From an uncultured Oscillatoriales cyanobacterium (GTDB lineage Bacteria > Cyanobacteriota > Cyanobacteriia > Cyanobacteriales > Microcoleaceae), in assembly GCA_903893625.1 (NCBI GenBank), contig CAITND010000262.1, forward strand, positions 1 through 64,000: a stretch of 64,000 nucleotides of DNA, read 5' to 3'. The number at the start of each line of letters is the position of its first letter. Position 1 is the stretch's first letter. Shown here one piece after another: positions 28,300 to 37,574 of this stretch. The position numbers were made by a program, and so were the translations under genes. A model generated the notes under the pieces. The model was not told where the DNA came from. It saw only the letters and a program-made list of their open reading frames with translations, and made no database searches.

Positions 28300-28601
28300 C
28301 AGGATTTAGATCAAGAAACGGTCTATTTTAGAGGGTTGAGTTTGGTGAGAGAGTGAAATCTTCCCCTCAACTTTCAATTTTTTTTAGCACTTTACTAAAA
28401 TTTTACAAAAAATTTTAATAAAACGTTGTAATCTTAACAGAAAACTTGATAGCATAACAGAAGAATCATTAAAATCAGGGTTCTATTAATAGATTAAGCT
28501 TGACCTTTTCCAAATTCGGTTAGTTTGTTAACTCATTTAACCAGAGATTGCATCTTTTTTATTTAAAGCACTACTACCACTAACAGACAAGAGAGAGTCT
28601 A
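28300..28601. other. 302-bp intergenic region after murE
   Basis: AT-rich sequence with runs of T and A around 28378-28425 and no gene. It should hold the murE terminator and the promoter of the gene at 28602, but I can place neither with confidence. Confidence 0.4.
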
Positions 28602-29315
28602 ATGGAAATATTTTTTGCCTATTACACAGTTGGAGCTTTGGCTTCATTTTCTGTCTGCTTCAAAGCCTTTGTAAAGGATTCAACAACACCGTTAACCGAT
28701 CAAACATCCTGGGGCGTTTTAGCATTGACATCGGTGTTTTGGCCGATTACAATCCCGATTTCTTGGCTAGAATTAGTCACGAAATCACAGACATCCATAG
28801 CACAGTCCTCTGGTAGCGTATTCAGTAATCATTTCTATCAACCCCAGAGTGGCGTTATTAACCCCTCTCCTTCCCCAAGTGTTCAACCTTTACCAAAAAG
28901 GGTTAATGACAATCAGCCTCGATTTTTACCCCTTGGGTATTTACTTCGACAAGCCGGGTTAGTGACAGAATTTCAAATTAAAGTCGCTTTAAAAGCCCAA
29001 AAAACCCATCTCAATCATTTGCGTCTAGGAGAAATTTTAGTCCATCAAGGCTTGATTGAACCAGAAACCATTGAGTTTTTTGTAGAACATTTACCGACTC
29101 TACATCAGCATTCCCACAAGAAAACTTTGGGTGAATATTTAAAGATGGCTAAACTGTTAGATGATCAACAAATTAATCAGATTCTAACAGAAAACCCGCA
29201 AACCAATCTCAAATTTGGTGAATTAGCGGTGCAGAAGGGATGGGTAAAACAAGATACTATTAATTTAGTATTGCACTATCTGGGAGATCAACCTCAAAAG
29301 GTTATAAAAGGTTAA
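28602..29315 (+). CDS. Membrane-anchored protein with two MshEN-like repeats
   Basis: A 237-residue protein. Two hydrophobic segments (about 5-22 and 40-58) are followed by a Pro/Ser-rich linker, then two tandem units of about 60 residues. Each unit has the pattern LGxxLxxxxLxxxxQI...LGEILVxxGxI (LGYLLRQAGL at 112, LGEYLKMAKL at 180). These resemble the MshE/GspE N-terminal domain, which can bind c-di-GMP in other proteins, though key Arg residues are not evident here. Function unknown. GAGAGAG precedes the start. Confidence 0.75.
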   Translation: MEIFFAYYTVGALASFSVCFKAFVKDSTTPLTDQTSWGVLALTSVFWPITIPISWLELVTKSQTSIAQSSGSVFSNHFYQPQSGVINPSPSPSVQPLPKRVNDNQPRFLPLGYLLRQAGLVTEFQIKVALKAQKTHLNHLRLGEILVHQGLIEPETIEFFVEHLPTLHQHSHKKTLGEYLKMAKLLDDQQINQILTENPQTNLKFGELAVQKGWVKQDTINLVLHYLGDQPQKVIKG

Positions 29316-29435
29316 ATTATTAGGATTTTGTAGAGTAGAGAGATTTAATTTCGTTTCTCTACAGATAAACTGATTTTTTTTGATGTGTTTTTCCATCGTT
29401 CTAAATCCCCCTTCAGGAAGTGACTACAAAAGCTA

Positions 29436-30245
29436 TTATGGTTGCATCCAGGCTTGTTTAAAGATATAAACTGCAAGAATAGCTAAGAAGATTCTAAACA
29501 TCAGACTAACGGTTTGATCGGATAATTTTGGTAAAAATCGAGTGCTAATTTGCACACCTAATAATCCTCCTAATCCTAAAATAATCCCTTGAATCCATAA
29601 GACATTCCCTTGAATTGCGTGTCCAAGACAAGCAGAAATAGCCGTAATTACAATTACCCCTAGACTGGTTTGAATGGCAACTTTAATGGTTTCTCCTAAT
29701 AAAACAATTTGTAAAGGAACCATGATAATCCCGCCGCCAACTCCAAATAATCCGGCTAGAATTCCCGCAGTACCTCCCGTTAAAATTCGAGCAAAAAATG
29801 GATTAAAGAGAATATTCTGATTAGAAGCAACGGTAGATTCAGCAGCTTGCTGTTCTTCTTGTTGTTTTTTCTTCGCTGTTATTTGTTTACGAATTTCTAC
29901 CAAATAAACATTCAATAATAATAAACATCCAAATAAAAATAATAATAAACGAGAGGAAAATAACTCTGCTAAAAACACCCCAATTTGTGCCGTTAATATG
30001 GCAGGAAATCCAATCCCAATCACTTGATTTAAACTTAAATATCCCATGCGCCAATTTTGAATACTGCCAGAAATTGCGGTAATTACAATTGATAAACTAC
30101 TGGTCGCAACTGCTTCAACAGGTGCATATCCTAACGCTACTAATAAGGGGACTAAAACCGTCCCTCCTCCAATTCCTAAAAATCCCGCTAAAATACCAGC
30201 AATTAGTCCCGCAGTCGCTAAAATAATTAATTCAAATGAGGTCAT
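29436..30245 (-). CDS. TSUP family (TauE/SafE) permease
   Basis: A 269-residue polytopic protein with the duplicated TSUP pattern: AGLIAGILAGFLGIGGG and VPLLVALGY near the start, and AGILAGLFGVGGGIIMVPL in the second half. Family members move sulfite, sulfoacetate or similar organosulfur anions. I used the ATG five codons inside the longer TTG-started frame. A cluster of palindromic repeats separates it from the formamidase-like gene upstream. Confidence 0.9.
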   Translation of the reverse strand: MTSFELIILATAGLIAGILAGFLGIGGGTVLVPLLVALGYAPVEAVATSSLSIVITAISGSIQNWRMGYLSLNQVIGIGFPAILTAQIGVFLAELFSSRLLLFLFGCLLLLNVYLVEIRKQITAKKKQQEEQQAAESTVASNQNILFNPFFARILTGGTAGILAGLFGVGGGIIMVPLQIVLLGETIKVAIQTSLGVIVITAISACLGHAIQGNVLWIQGIILGLGGLLGVQISTRFLPKLSDQTVSLMFRIFLAILAVYIFKQAWMQP

Positions 30246-30269
30246 ATTTAAGGATTCCAATAGTTAGAA

Positions 30270-30421
30270 AGAAACTGGGTTTCTCTCGGTGATTTGTTGA
30301 TGAGCATCAAGTTTTGTGCAGAAACCCGGTTTCTGGGAGTTTGGAAAAGGGGGTAAAGAAAGCGGGTTTCTATAGATTATTTGTTAATAATAATCAATCT
30401 TTGTGGAGAAACCCGGTTTCT
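30270..30421. repeat. Cluster of four 15-bp palindromes (AGAAACCCGGTTTCT type)
   Basis: Units lie at 30270-30284, 30320-30334, 30357-30371 and 30407-30421, each AGAAANNNGGTTTCT or a close variant. The last lies inside the 3' end of the formamidase-like gene and encodes its final residues (ETGFL). In RNA each can form a short hairpin, so the cluster may help terminate that gene. Related units are at 9299, 10012 and 10030. Confidence 0.85.
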
Positions 30422-31377
30422 GGTATTTTTGGTAAAATCGATTTAGAAATCATCCCATGAACTCCTTTTTGGGGACGATTAACCACTTGAGTAATCCTAA
30501 AATTAGCTGCTAGAGAACATAAAACATAAGCCTCCTCCGCCTCTAATTTAAAAAATTCTTCTAAAACATGAATCATCTGTTTTAAAGCAGCTTCAAAAGC
30601 CAAATCTAGGGTTTCTGCAAATCCCATTGTAATCATATCCGATGGTGTTTCTGCTAAAGGGGAAATTAGGGATATATTTTTATGGAGATGCAGTTGAATT
30701 CTACCATTCATTGAGGTTTCAATTGCTGTAACATTCACTTCTCCTTCCCCTTGTGCAGAATGTCCATCTCCAATGGAAAATAATGCACCCGGAACAAAAA
30801 TAGGTAAGAATAAACGAGAACCTGCTTGTAATTCAGGGTTATCCAAATTTCCGCCATAAATTCCCGGTGGAATTGAAGATCGTTGTGTTTCTGGAGTCGC
30901 AACTCCTAGAATTCCAAAAAATGGTTTTAAGGGAATTTTAATCCCAGAATTTGGCGGAAATTCGGCAATATTTTCCTCTAAATCTAACGGAATAAACCGT
31001 AATCGAGATTGAGAAAACTGTTGAGGTAAAGCACCCCAACCTGTGCGAATGGCATTAAATCCCATTGCTAAACGGGGAGAAATTGCCTCTAATTGTACTT
31101 CTAAAACATCTCCCGGTTCTGCATCTCGGATATAAATTGGCCCTGTTAAAAGATGGGAACCTGGCCCTACCATTCGTTCTGGAGGTAAATGGTGACAAAT
31201 TTCTAACAATTCTGGGGTCAGAAACTCTTCGGGTGCTTGATTGTAAATTTTGAACCCGGTATAGGTTTCTACGTCAATGGAATCACCAGAGTTGATGACT
31301 AAAGCTGGAGCTAAATTGCAGGAGAATCCCCCTAAATGTACCGTTTTACAAGTCGCTTTGAGTGTATGATAGTTCAT
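30394..31377 (-). CDS. Acetamidase/formamidase family protein
   Basis: A 327-residue protein of the FmdA/AmdA family, which hydrolyses formamide or short amides to ammonia and an acid. It has the family's Gly/Pro-rich beta core: GPIYIRDAEPGDVLEVQL, GDGHSAQGEGEVN with metal-ligand-like His and Glu, and ETSMNGRIQLHL. The final codons overlap a palindromic repeat, so the native C-terminus may have been altered. Substrate is not certain. Confidence 0.88.
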   Translation of the reverse strand: MNYHTLKATCKTVHLGGFSCNLAPALVINSGDSIDVETYTGFKIYNQAPEEFLTPELLEICHHLPPERMVGPGSHLLTGPIYIRDAEPGDVLEVQLEAISPRLAMGFNAIRTGWGALPQQFSQSRLRFIPLDLEENIAEFPPNSGIKIPLKPFFGILGVATPETQRSSIPPGIYGGNLDNPELQAGSRLFLPIFVPGALFSIGDGHSAQGEGEVNVTAIETSMNGRIQLHLHKNISLISPLAETPSDMITMGFAETLDLAFEAALKQMIHVLEEFFKLEAEEAYVLCSLAANFRITQVVNRPQKGVHGMISKSILPKIPETGFLHKD

Positions 31378-31459
31378 TTTAATCTGTGTAATTCCACAAA
31401 TTCGTCTAAATCTGTGTTTAAATTTTATTAGGTTTATATACTGGCAGATAGTAACATCT

Positions 31460-32944
31460 ATGACTATTATTCAAGGAATAATACAATTTGTCTACCGGAT
31501 TTTTACCCAACCGATTAGACTGGGTGAAATCACGATTTCCGTCAGTTTAATTATTACAGTCATTATATCTTTATTAGCAGTCATTCTCTTAGCTCGGTTT
31601 GTGACGAACTGGCTCCGAGATCAACTCCTAGTTAAATGGGGATTTGATGAAGGCAGTCGAGAAGCGATCGCGACAATTTTTTATTATTTTATGATCGCAT
31701 TAGGGTTTATTATTGTGCCTCAAGCCTGTGGTTTAGATATCCGGTCTTTAACCTTTTTAGCGGGAGGTTTAGGAATTGGGATTGGCTTAGGTTTTCAGGG
31801 GTTATTCCAAAACTTTGTCAGTGGATTAATTCTACTTCTGGAACGTCCCATTAAAGTCGGAGATTATATTGAAATTGAAGATTTAGAAGGAACAATTCGG
31901 AAAATATCGATTCGCGCCACAACCATTTTAACGAATGATGGGATTTCGATTATTGTCCCGAATCAAAGTTTAGTCAATGGAAATATTATTAACTGGAGTT
32001 ATGGAAATCTGAATAGTAGAATTCATATTCAAGTTCCCGTTTCTTATGGTAGTGATCCGGTTTTAGTTACCGAAGTTTTATTAGCTGTTGCTCGTCGAGA
32101 ATCGAGAGTTTTGTCCTATCCTGCACCTCAAGTTTGGTTAAGAACGTTTGGAGATAGTGCGATTAATTTTGAGCTTTTAGTTTGGATTGATCAACCCAAA
32201 GCTAGACTTCCGATCCAAAGTTCATTAAACTATATTATTGAAAATGAGCTTAAAAAAAACAATATTATTATTCCCCTTCCTCAGAGAGATTTATGGATTA
32301 AAAACCCTGAAGAATTGCGAAGAGCTTTTAACACTCATCCCGTTACGATTGATTCACCGTCTCAAACGCAATCTTTTGCCATTCAAACTGTTGAAAACTC
32401 TCAGGGTTTAGAAATAGAATCTACGAATCATTTATCTCTACGAGATTTATTAAGAAAAGTCGTTTATTTTGAAGAGTTTACAGACTTGGAAGTATTAGGA
32501 TTAATTGAACAAGGTTATCGAGAAACAATTCCCCCAGGAGAATTTATTTTTCATGAAGGAGATCCAGGAGATACTTTTCATATTATTCTTTCCGGTTCTG
32601 TGGAAATTATCTCGGAGAAAGCCAACAAACATATTCGGAATTTACAAGCCGGAGACTTTTTTGGGGAACTGGGCTTAATTATGGGAATTCCCCGCACGGC
32701 TGCTGTCCGAACCTTAGAAACAACGATTTTATTTGTAGTGGATCGAAATGTGTTTCATCATTTTTTATCCAGTTACCCTCAATTAGCCGATCAAATTGCT
32801 GAAAAATTAGTTGAACGGAAACAAGAACTCGTTGAACGTCAACAATTTTTAAGAGAAATGGGAATTTTAGGTGAGGAAGAAGATTTAGATCTAAATCCCC
32901 TTGTCTGGATACGAAAACGCATGAAATCGCTCTTTGGAATTTAA
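31460..32944 (+). CDS. MscS-type mechanosensitive channel with cyclic-nucleotide-binding domain
   Basis: A 494-residue protein. Three N-terminal membrane segments lead to the pore helix region (AGGLGIGIGLGFQGLFQNFVSG, about 95-117), then the MscS beta domain (VGDYIEIEDLEGTI, PNQSLVNGNIINWS). From about 345 to 460 there is a cNMP-binding domain with the phosphate-binding cassette FFGELGL...PRTAAV. A C-terminal basic helix ends the protein. Gating or modulation by cAMP or cGMP is the likely design; this cyanobacterial fusion recalls bCNG channels. Confidence 0.93.
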   Translation: MTIIQGIIQFVYRIFTQPIRLGEITISVSLIITVIISLLAVILLARFVTNWLRDQLLVKWGFDEGSREAIATIFYYFMIALGFIIVPQACGLDIRSLTFLAGGLGIGIGLGFQGLFQNFVSGLILLLERPIKVGDYIEIEDLEGTIRKISIRATTILTNDGISIIVPNQSLVNGNIINWSYGNLNSRIHIQVPVSYGSDPVLVTEVLLAVARRESRVLSYPAPQVWLRTFGDSAINFELLVWIDQPKARLPIQSSLNYIIENELKKNNIIIPLPQRDLWIKNPEELRRAFNTHPVTIDSPSQTQSFAIQTVENSQGLEIESTNHLSLRDLLRKVVYFEEFTDLEVLGLIEQGYRETIPPGEFIFHEGDPGDTFHIILSGSVEIISEKANKHIRNLQAGDFFGELGLIMGIPRTAAVRTLETTILFVVDRNVFHHFLSSYPQLADQIAEKLVERKQELVERQQFLREMGILGEEEDLDLNPLVWIRKRMKSLFGI

Positions 32945-32972
32945 AATTCTAGCAGGGAATCGCTTAATCCCC

Positions 32973-32991
32973 CCCTGCTTAAAAAGCAGGG
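32973..32991. terminator. Terminator hairpin between convergent genes
   Basis: CCCTGCTT AAA AAGCAGGG is a perfect 8-bp stem with a 3-nt loop followed by TTTT. It lies between the convergent channel gene and argF and can serve both directions. Confidence 0.8.
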
Positions 32992-33038
32992 TTTTAAGAA
33001 GTCGGCGATCGCTAATTTTAAAAAACAGGCTCCAGGGG

Positions 33039-33965
33039 TTAATCATCCCCTAATAATACGGCTAATAATGCCTTTTGAACGTGCATTCGGTTTTCCGCTT
33101 CATCCCAAACTTTTGATTTTGAACCCTCAATAACTTCATCAGTAATTTCTTCATCTCGGTGGGCGGGTAAACAATGTAAAACAATCGAATTCTCGGCGGT
33201 TTTTTCCATTAACTTAGTATTCACTTGATAGGGTTGAAACAGAGGAATTCGGGTTCGGGCTTCTTCTTCCTGTCCCATACTTGCCCAAACATCTGTATAA
33301 ACAACATCAGCCCCTTTTGCGGCTTCAATGGGATCATCTGTAACAATTACTTCTGTTTTTCCCTGAGCAATACTTTTCGCTTGTTCAACAATATCAGCAT
33401 CGGGTAAATAGTTAGCCGGAGTAGCAATTCTAACATTCATTCCCACCATTGCACAGCCTAATAATAACGAATGAGCCATATTATTAGCCCCATCGCCAAA
33501 ATAACTTAAAGTTAATCCTTCTAAGGTTCCAAAACATTCCTGAACCGTCATTAAATCCGCTAAGACTTGACAGGGATGTTCCCGATCTGTTAAGGCATTA
33601 ATCACGGGAATTTCAGCATAATTGGCAAAGGTTTCTAAATCCTTTTGTTCAAAGGTACGAATTGCCATAATATCTAAATAGCGATCTAATACCCTAGCTG
33701 TATCAACTAACGGTTCTCCACGACTAACTTGGGTAACACTGGGGTTTAAATCAATCACTTGACCCCCTAATTGATACATGGCAACGGTAAAACTCACACG
33801 GGTTCGGGTTGAAGCTTTAGAAAACATTAATCCTAAGACTTTATTGCGACGCAATTTCACCATTCCTGATTTTAATTTTGTCGCTAAATCTAATAAAAAA
33901 TAAAGTTCGTCAATACTGACATCCGCTAAACTTAAAAAATCTCGTCCTTTTAAGGTTTCCATCAT
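33039..33965 (-). CDS. argF: Ornithine carbamoyltransferase
   Basis: A 308-residue enzyme that makes citrulline from ornithine and carbamoyl phosphate in arginine synthesis. Carbamoyl-phosphate motif STRTR is in KASTRTRVSF (about residue 52), HPCQVLADL is at about 131, and the ornithine-binding HCLPAHR is near 264. Length is standard. GAGGAAT precedes two consecutive ATGs; the first is used. Confidence 0.97.
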   Translation of the reverse strand: MMETLKGRDFLSLADVSIDELYFLLDLATKLKSGMVKLRRNKVLGLMFSKASTRTRVSFTVAMYQLGGQVIDLNPSVTQVSRGEPLVDTARVLDRYLDIMAIRTFEQKDLETFANYAEIPVINALTDREHPCQVLADLMTVQECFGTLEGLTLSYFGDGANNMAHSLLLGCAMVGMNVRIATPANYLPDADIVEQAKSIAQGKTEVIVTDDPIEAAKGADVVYTDVWASMGQEEEARTRIPLFQPYQVNTKLMEKTAENSIVLHCLPAHRDEEITDEVIEGSKSKVWDEAENRMHVQKALLAVLLGDD

Positions 33966-33987
33966 TATTCCTCAGTAATCATGTCCA

Positions 33988-34014
33988 GTAGGGGCGAGGT
34001 AACCTCGCCCCTAC
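33988..34014. repeat. 27-bp palindrome (GTAGGGGCGAGGT type)
   Basis: A perfect 13-bp inverted repeat around one central base lies between the dihydrouridine synthase gene and argF. It is in the orientation to form a hairpin after the former and before the latter. It belongs to the GTAGGGGCG family of dispersed palindromes common in cyanobacteria; related arms occur near 53610 and 53960. Confidence 0.85.
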
Positions 34015-34045
34015 AAAATCAAGGTTGTTCTAATTTTAAAGTTTT

Positions 34046-35065
34046 CTAGGCAACAAAACTGTTCCGAGATAACTGATTTATGGCATCATCTAATAATTGC
34101 CATCCTTGGGCTACGGTTTCAATTTTGGCCAAATGATCCCGTAATTCCTGCGCTCCAGGAAAGCCTTTAGCATACCAGGTTAAATGTTTTCGAGATTGAT
34201 AAATTCCCCGTTGTCCCTTATAATCCCATAACGCTTGCAGGTGTTCTTGTGCACATTGCAACCGTTCAATTACGGAGGGGGGTGTTTTCAATATTCCCGT
34301 TTTCAGAAAATAGTCTATTTCTCCGACTAAAAACGGATAACCCAGGGTTCCCCGTGAACACATCACCCCGTCGGCGCCCGTTTCTTGTAAACATTGAATC
34401 GCCGCTTCTACGGAAAAAATATCGCCATTGGCAATTACTGGAATCGTTAACTGTTTCTTAACCTGCCGAATCCAGTCCCATTTTGCCTGACCATTGTAGC
34501 CTTGGGCGCGTGTCCGGGCGTGAATGGTGATCATTTTTGCCCCAGCATCCTGCATTCTACGGGCAAAATCCAAAATTGTGATCTCCTGATCACTCCAACC
34601 AATCCGAGTTTTTACGGTGACAGGCACATCCACCGCCTCAACCACTGACCGGACAATGGTTTCTGCGATTTCCGGTTGTCGCAACAATGAAGACCCCCCG
34701 CCATTTTTAGTGATTTTATTCACGGGACAACCCATATTAATATCAATAGTATCGGCCCCTTCCTGAACGGCTTTTTGGGCAGCGGCGGCTAAAAAATCGG
34801 GGCGACAGTCAAACAATTGAATACTAATCGGGCGTTCCTGGGGGTCAACTTCCATCATTTTAGGTAGTCCCCGAACATGACAAACCTCGCTGGCGTGAAC
34901 CATTTCGGTATACATCATTGAGTCGGGGGCGTAGCGACGAACTAAACGCCGAAATACCAAGTCTGTGACACCGGATAGGGGGGATTGTAGAACCCGACTA
35001 TTCACTTCTACAGTGCCAATTTTCAGGGGTGTGGATAAACGTTGTTTTAATTCGGGTGAGATCAT
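34046..35065 (-). CDS. dusB: tRNA-dihydrouridine synthase (DusB-like)
   Basis: A 339-residue flavoenzyme that reduces uridines in tRNA D-loops. It has the TIM-barrel Dus signature: SPLSGVTDLVFRRLVRRY at the N-terminus, INMGCPVNKITKNGGGSSLL with the catalytic Cys, TVKTRIGW, and TIHARTRAQGYNG, and PVIANGDI. The C-terminal helical domain is present. Subfamily DusB is the best match by memory. Confidence 0.93.
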   Translation of the reverse strand: MISPELKQRLSTPLKIGTVEVNSRVLQSPLSGVTDLVFRRLVRRYAPDSMMYTEMVHASEVCHVRGLPKMMEVDPQERPISIQLFDCRPDFLAAAAQKAVQEGADTIDINMGCPVNKITKNGGGSSLLRQPEIAETIVRSVVEAVDVPVTVKTRIGWSDQEITILDFARRMQDAGAKMITIHARTRAQGYNGQAKWDWIRQVKKQLTIPVIANGDIFSVEAAIQCLQETGADGVMCSRGTLGYPFLVGEIDYFLKTGILKTPPSVIERLQCAQEHLQALWDYKGQRGIYQSRKHLTWYAKGFPGAQELRDHLAKIETVAQGWQLLDDAINQLSRNSFVA

Positions 35066-35183
35066 CGGGAGCAGGGGGAGCAGGGGAGAAATTATTAACT
35101 CCTGACTTCTTCCTTATACTAAACTTATACTAAAATAGATTCACCCTTTCTGGGGCATAACCTTTTAACTCATTTTGGATTTT

Positions 35184-35471
35184 ATGATGAACCTTCCCCC
35201 GAATAATCGTGAACCATTTAATCAAAATGGAAACGCTAATAAATTGCACTTTCCTCAAGCTGAATCCAGTGAAGTTTCTGAAGAAATAGAAGATGTTAAA
35301 GGTCGAGACTATGATCCAAGAACGGTAAAAATTATTCAACGTTCTTTTATTCTTTTAACGGTAGTAGGTTTAATTGTTGGAGTGTTTATGGCTGCGGGGG
35401 TTTTGTATTTAATGCAAAGATTTAATGTTACTGGACATCCGACGCAATTGGAACAGCCGATTAATCGATAA
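35184..35471 (+). CDS. Small single-pass membrane protein, unknown
   Basis: A 95-residue protein with a polar, acidic N-terminus and one hydrophobic segment at about residues 54-77 (SFILLTVVGLIVGVFMAAGV). The TTG nine bases upstream is a weaker start. I do not recognise a named family. It is divergent from the dus gene. Confidence 0.7.
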   Translation: MMNLPPNNREPFNQNGNANKLHFPQAESSEVSEEIEDVKGRDYDPRTVKIIQRSFILLTVVGLIVGVFMAAGVLYLMQRFNVTGHPTQLEQPINR

Positions 35472-35822
35472 ACCCTTAATAATTAGCATTTTTTAGCTTA
35501 TTAATCGGGCTAATCACTGGATTAATTCTCCCGATTAATCTCGAATTTTATACCGTTGTTGATCAATTTCTTTAACTTTTGCTGAAAATTGAGGATAATT
35601 TTCTAAGACTTTATCAAAAGAGGAAAGATAGCATTGAAAGGGAGGATTAAGTCTTCAATAAGAGTGTATATTATTGAGATCGATTTTTGGGGATCATCAT
35701 CCAGTGCTGCTGTCTGAAGTCAAGAAACTGAGAGCAAATTTATGGTCGGGGTAAACCTAAATCGAGAATCTACTGCTAAAATCAGTTCATGTTCATTCAT
35801 TGACTCAATACTGATTCAACTC
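35472..35822. other. Intergenic region before arsS
   Basis: No complete gene. TTAATCGGG repeats around 35502 and 35533 make a loose inverted repeat. A short minus-strand frame ending at 35535 may be a remnant. Upstream ATGs for the radical SAM gene (from 35742) lie here, but the family N-terminus starts at 35823. Confidence 0.4.
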
Positions 35823-36809
35823 ATGATTCAAACAACGCTGACACCGTTTGCCAAAAAACTCGATTTTCCCCTCACTAAACAACCAATTACAATATTACAA
35901 ATTAATTTGGGAAAACGGTGTAACCTTGCTTGTAACCATTGTCATGTAGAAGCAGGGCCAAAACGGAGCGAAGAATTAAACCCAGAGATTAGTTTACAAC
36001 TGATTGAATTAATTGATCGCTTTCCCCAAATTCAAACCGTAGATTTAACCGGAGGGGCGCCGGAAATGAATTATGGATTTAAACCTTTAGTAGAAGCAGC
36101 AAGAACAAGCGAAAAACAAGTGATTGTTCGCTCTAATTTAACGATTTATTTTGTTCCAGGTTATGAGTATATTCCCGAATATTGTGCCAAGAATCAATTA
36201 AGAATTGTTGCTTCTTTGCCTTGCTATTTAGAAAATAATGTCGATCAAATGCGAGGGAAAGGAGTCTATCAAGATTCGATTCAAGCCCTACAATGGTTAA
36301 ACCGTTTGGGATATGGTCGCACACCAGAATTAATTTTAGATTTAGTCTTTAATCCCGCCTTACCCACCGCCGAAAAGTTTACCCTTCCTTGCGAACAGTC
36401 TAAACTAGAACAGGCTTATAAACAGTATCTAAAACAACAGTTTGATATTGATTTTAATCAGTTATTGACGATTACAAATTTACCCATCGGACGCACGAAA
36501 TCTTACTTACAGCATAAAAAACTAGAAGATTCTTATTTAGAATTTTTAGAATTTAACTATAATCCTGAAACGGTGTCCCATTTAATGTGTCGGAATCAAT
36601 TATCCATTGATTATCAAGGTTATATTTATGATTGTGATTTTAATCAAATGGAAAATATTCCCGCCCGAACTTCCTTTGGAAAACCCTTAACGGTCAGGGA
36701 TTTATTAGAGGCTAACAATTTAGATTTAATTGAAACTGTAAAAACTGCTTCCTATTGTTATGGGTGTACGGCTGGGTGTGGTTCTAGTTGTGGGGGGTCT
36801 TTAATTTAA
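35823..36809 (+). CDS. arsS: Arsenosugar biosynthesis radical SAM protein ArsS
   Basis: A 328-residue radical SAM protein. The start MIQTTLTPFAKKL fits the family N-terminus better than an ATG 81 bp upstream. The [4Fe-4S] motif CNLACNHC is at about residue 37 (CxxxCxxC), LTGGAPEMN follows, and the C-terminal Cys-rich end is CYGCTAGCGSSCGG. ArsS adds the adenosyl group of SAM to dimethylarsenite. An ArsR-family regulator lies 1.4 kb downstream. A heptamer repeat begins right after the stop. Confidence 0.92.
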   Translation: MIQTTLTPFAKKLDFPLTKQPITILQINLGKRCNLACNHCHVEAGPKRSEELNPEISLQLIELIDRFPQIQTVDLTGGAPEMNYGFKPLVEAARTSEKQVIVRSNLTIYFVPGYEYIPEYCAKNQLRIVASLPCYLENNVDQMRGKGVYQDSIQALQWLNRLGYGRTPELILDLVFNPALPTAEKFTLPCEQSKLEQAYKQYLKQQFDIDFNQLLTITNLPIGRTKSYLQHKKLEDSYLEFLEFNYNPETVSHLMCRNQLSIDYQGYIYDCDFNQMENIPARTSFGKPLTVRDLLEANNLDLIETVKTASYCYGCTAGCGSSCGGSLI

Positions 36810-36844
36810 CAGTTATCAGTTATCAGTTATCAGTTATCAGTTAT
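36810..36844. repeat. Heptamer tandem repeat (cagttat), 5 copies
   Basis: Five perfect copies of CAGTTAT start one base after the arsS stop. This is the second heptanucleotide array of the window, with a different unit from that at 1-122. Confidence 0.95.
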
Positions 36845-36922
36845 TGCTGTTAATGATCAGGCTTTAATTTTGATGATTTTCTTGTGAATTATGGAATAAT
36901 ATTAAATAATAGGGAAAATAAA

Positions 36923-37543
36923 ATGGGTATTCAAGGGTTACTAACAAATCTCTTAAATTGGGTTGATAATTTAGGTTTTTGGGGGCCAATTGCCTTTATT
37001 ATTATCTACAATTTAGCGACAATATTATTTATTCCAGGTTCTCTCCTAACCTTGGGTGCAGGCGTTATTTTTGGGGTGCTTTGGGGATCAATTTATGTGT
37101 CAATTGGTTCGGTTATAGGGGCGACTTTTGCTTTTTTAATTGGGCGATATTTGGCACGGGATTGGGTGGCTAAAAAACTAGAAAGTTATGAACAATTTAA
37201 AGCGATTGATCAAGCTGTTGGTGAAGAAGGCTGGAAAATTGTCGGGTTAACTCGTCTGTCTCCAATTTTTCCGTTTAACTTACTGAATTATGCTTTTGGA
37301 TTAACGAATGTTTCCTTAAAGGATTATTTTTTAGCCTCTTGGATTGGAATGTTACCCGGTACAATTTTATATGTTTATGTGGGCTCTTTAGTGGGAAGTT
37401 TAGCTCAGTTAGGGATGGGAGAGCGATCGCGTACTCCGGTAGAATGGTTATTATATGGAATCGGTTTAATCGCTACAGTTATCGTTACTATTTATATCAC
37501 AAAAATCGCTCAAAATGCTCTGAATCAAAAAATCAAAGAGTAG
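36923..37543 (+). CDS. TVP38/TMEM64 (SNARE-associated/DedA-like) membrane protein
   Basis: A 206-residue membrane protein of the TVP38/DedA superfamily. FIPGSLLTLGAGVIFG (about 42-57) and GATFAFLIGRYLARDW are the hallmark re-entrant segments, and RLSPIFPFNLLNYAFGLT is the second signature. It may move lipids across the membrane. I used the ATG with AGGG upstream; an upstream start 13 codons earlier lacks a ribosome site. Confidence 0.9.
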   Translation: MGIQGLLTNLLNWVDNLGFWGPIAFIIIYNLATILFIPGSLLTLGAGVIFGVLWGSIYVSIGSVIGATFAFLIGRYLARDWVAKKLESYEQFKAIDQAVGEEGWKIVGLTRLSPIFPFNLLNYAFGLTNVSLKDYFLASWIGMLPGTILYVYVGSLVGSLAQLGMGERSRTPVEWLLYGIGLIATVIVTIYITKIAQNALNQKIKE

Positions 37544-37565
37544 AGACGCGCCCTGGCGCGTCTCT
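37542..37565. terminator. Strong hairpin between convergent genes
   Basis: AGAGACGCGCC CT GGCGCGTCTCT is a perfect 11-bp stem overlapping the TVP38 stop codon. It lies between convergent genes and is likely a bidirectional terminator. The GAGACGCGCC palindrome is also a dispersed cyanobacterial repeat. Confidence 0.85.
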
Positions 37566-37574
37566 CTAAATTAA

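Noticed and set aside
35535-35660. Minus-strand frame SSFDKVLENYPQFSAKVKEI, about 40 codons, no start
   Set aside because: Plausible protein remnant but no recognisable family and no start codon.
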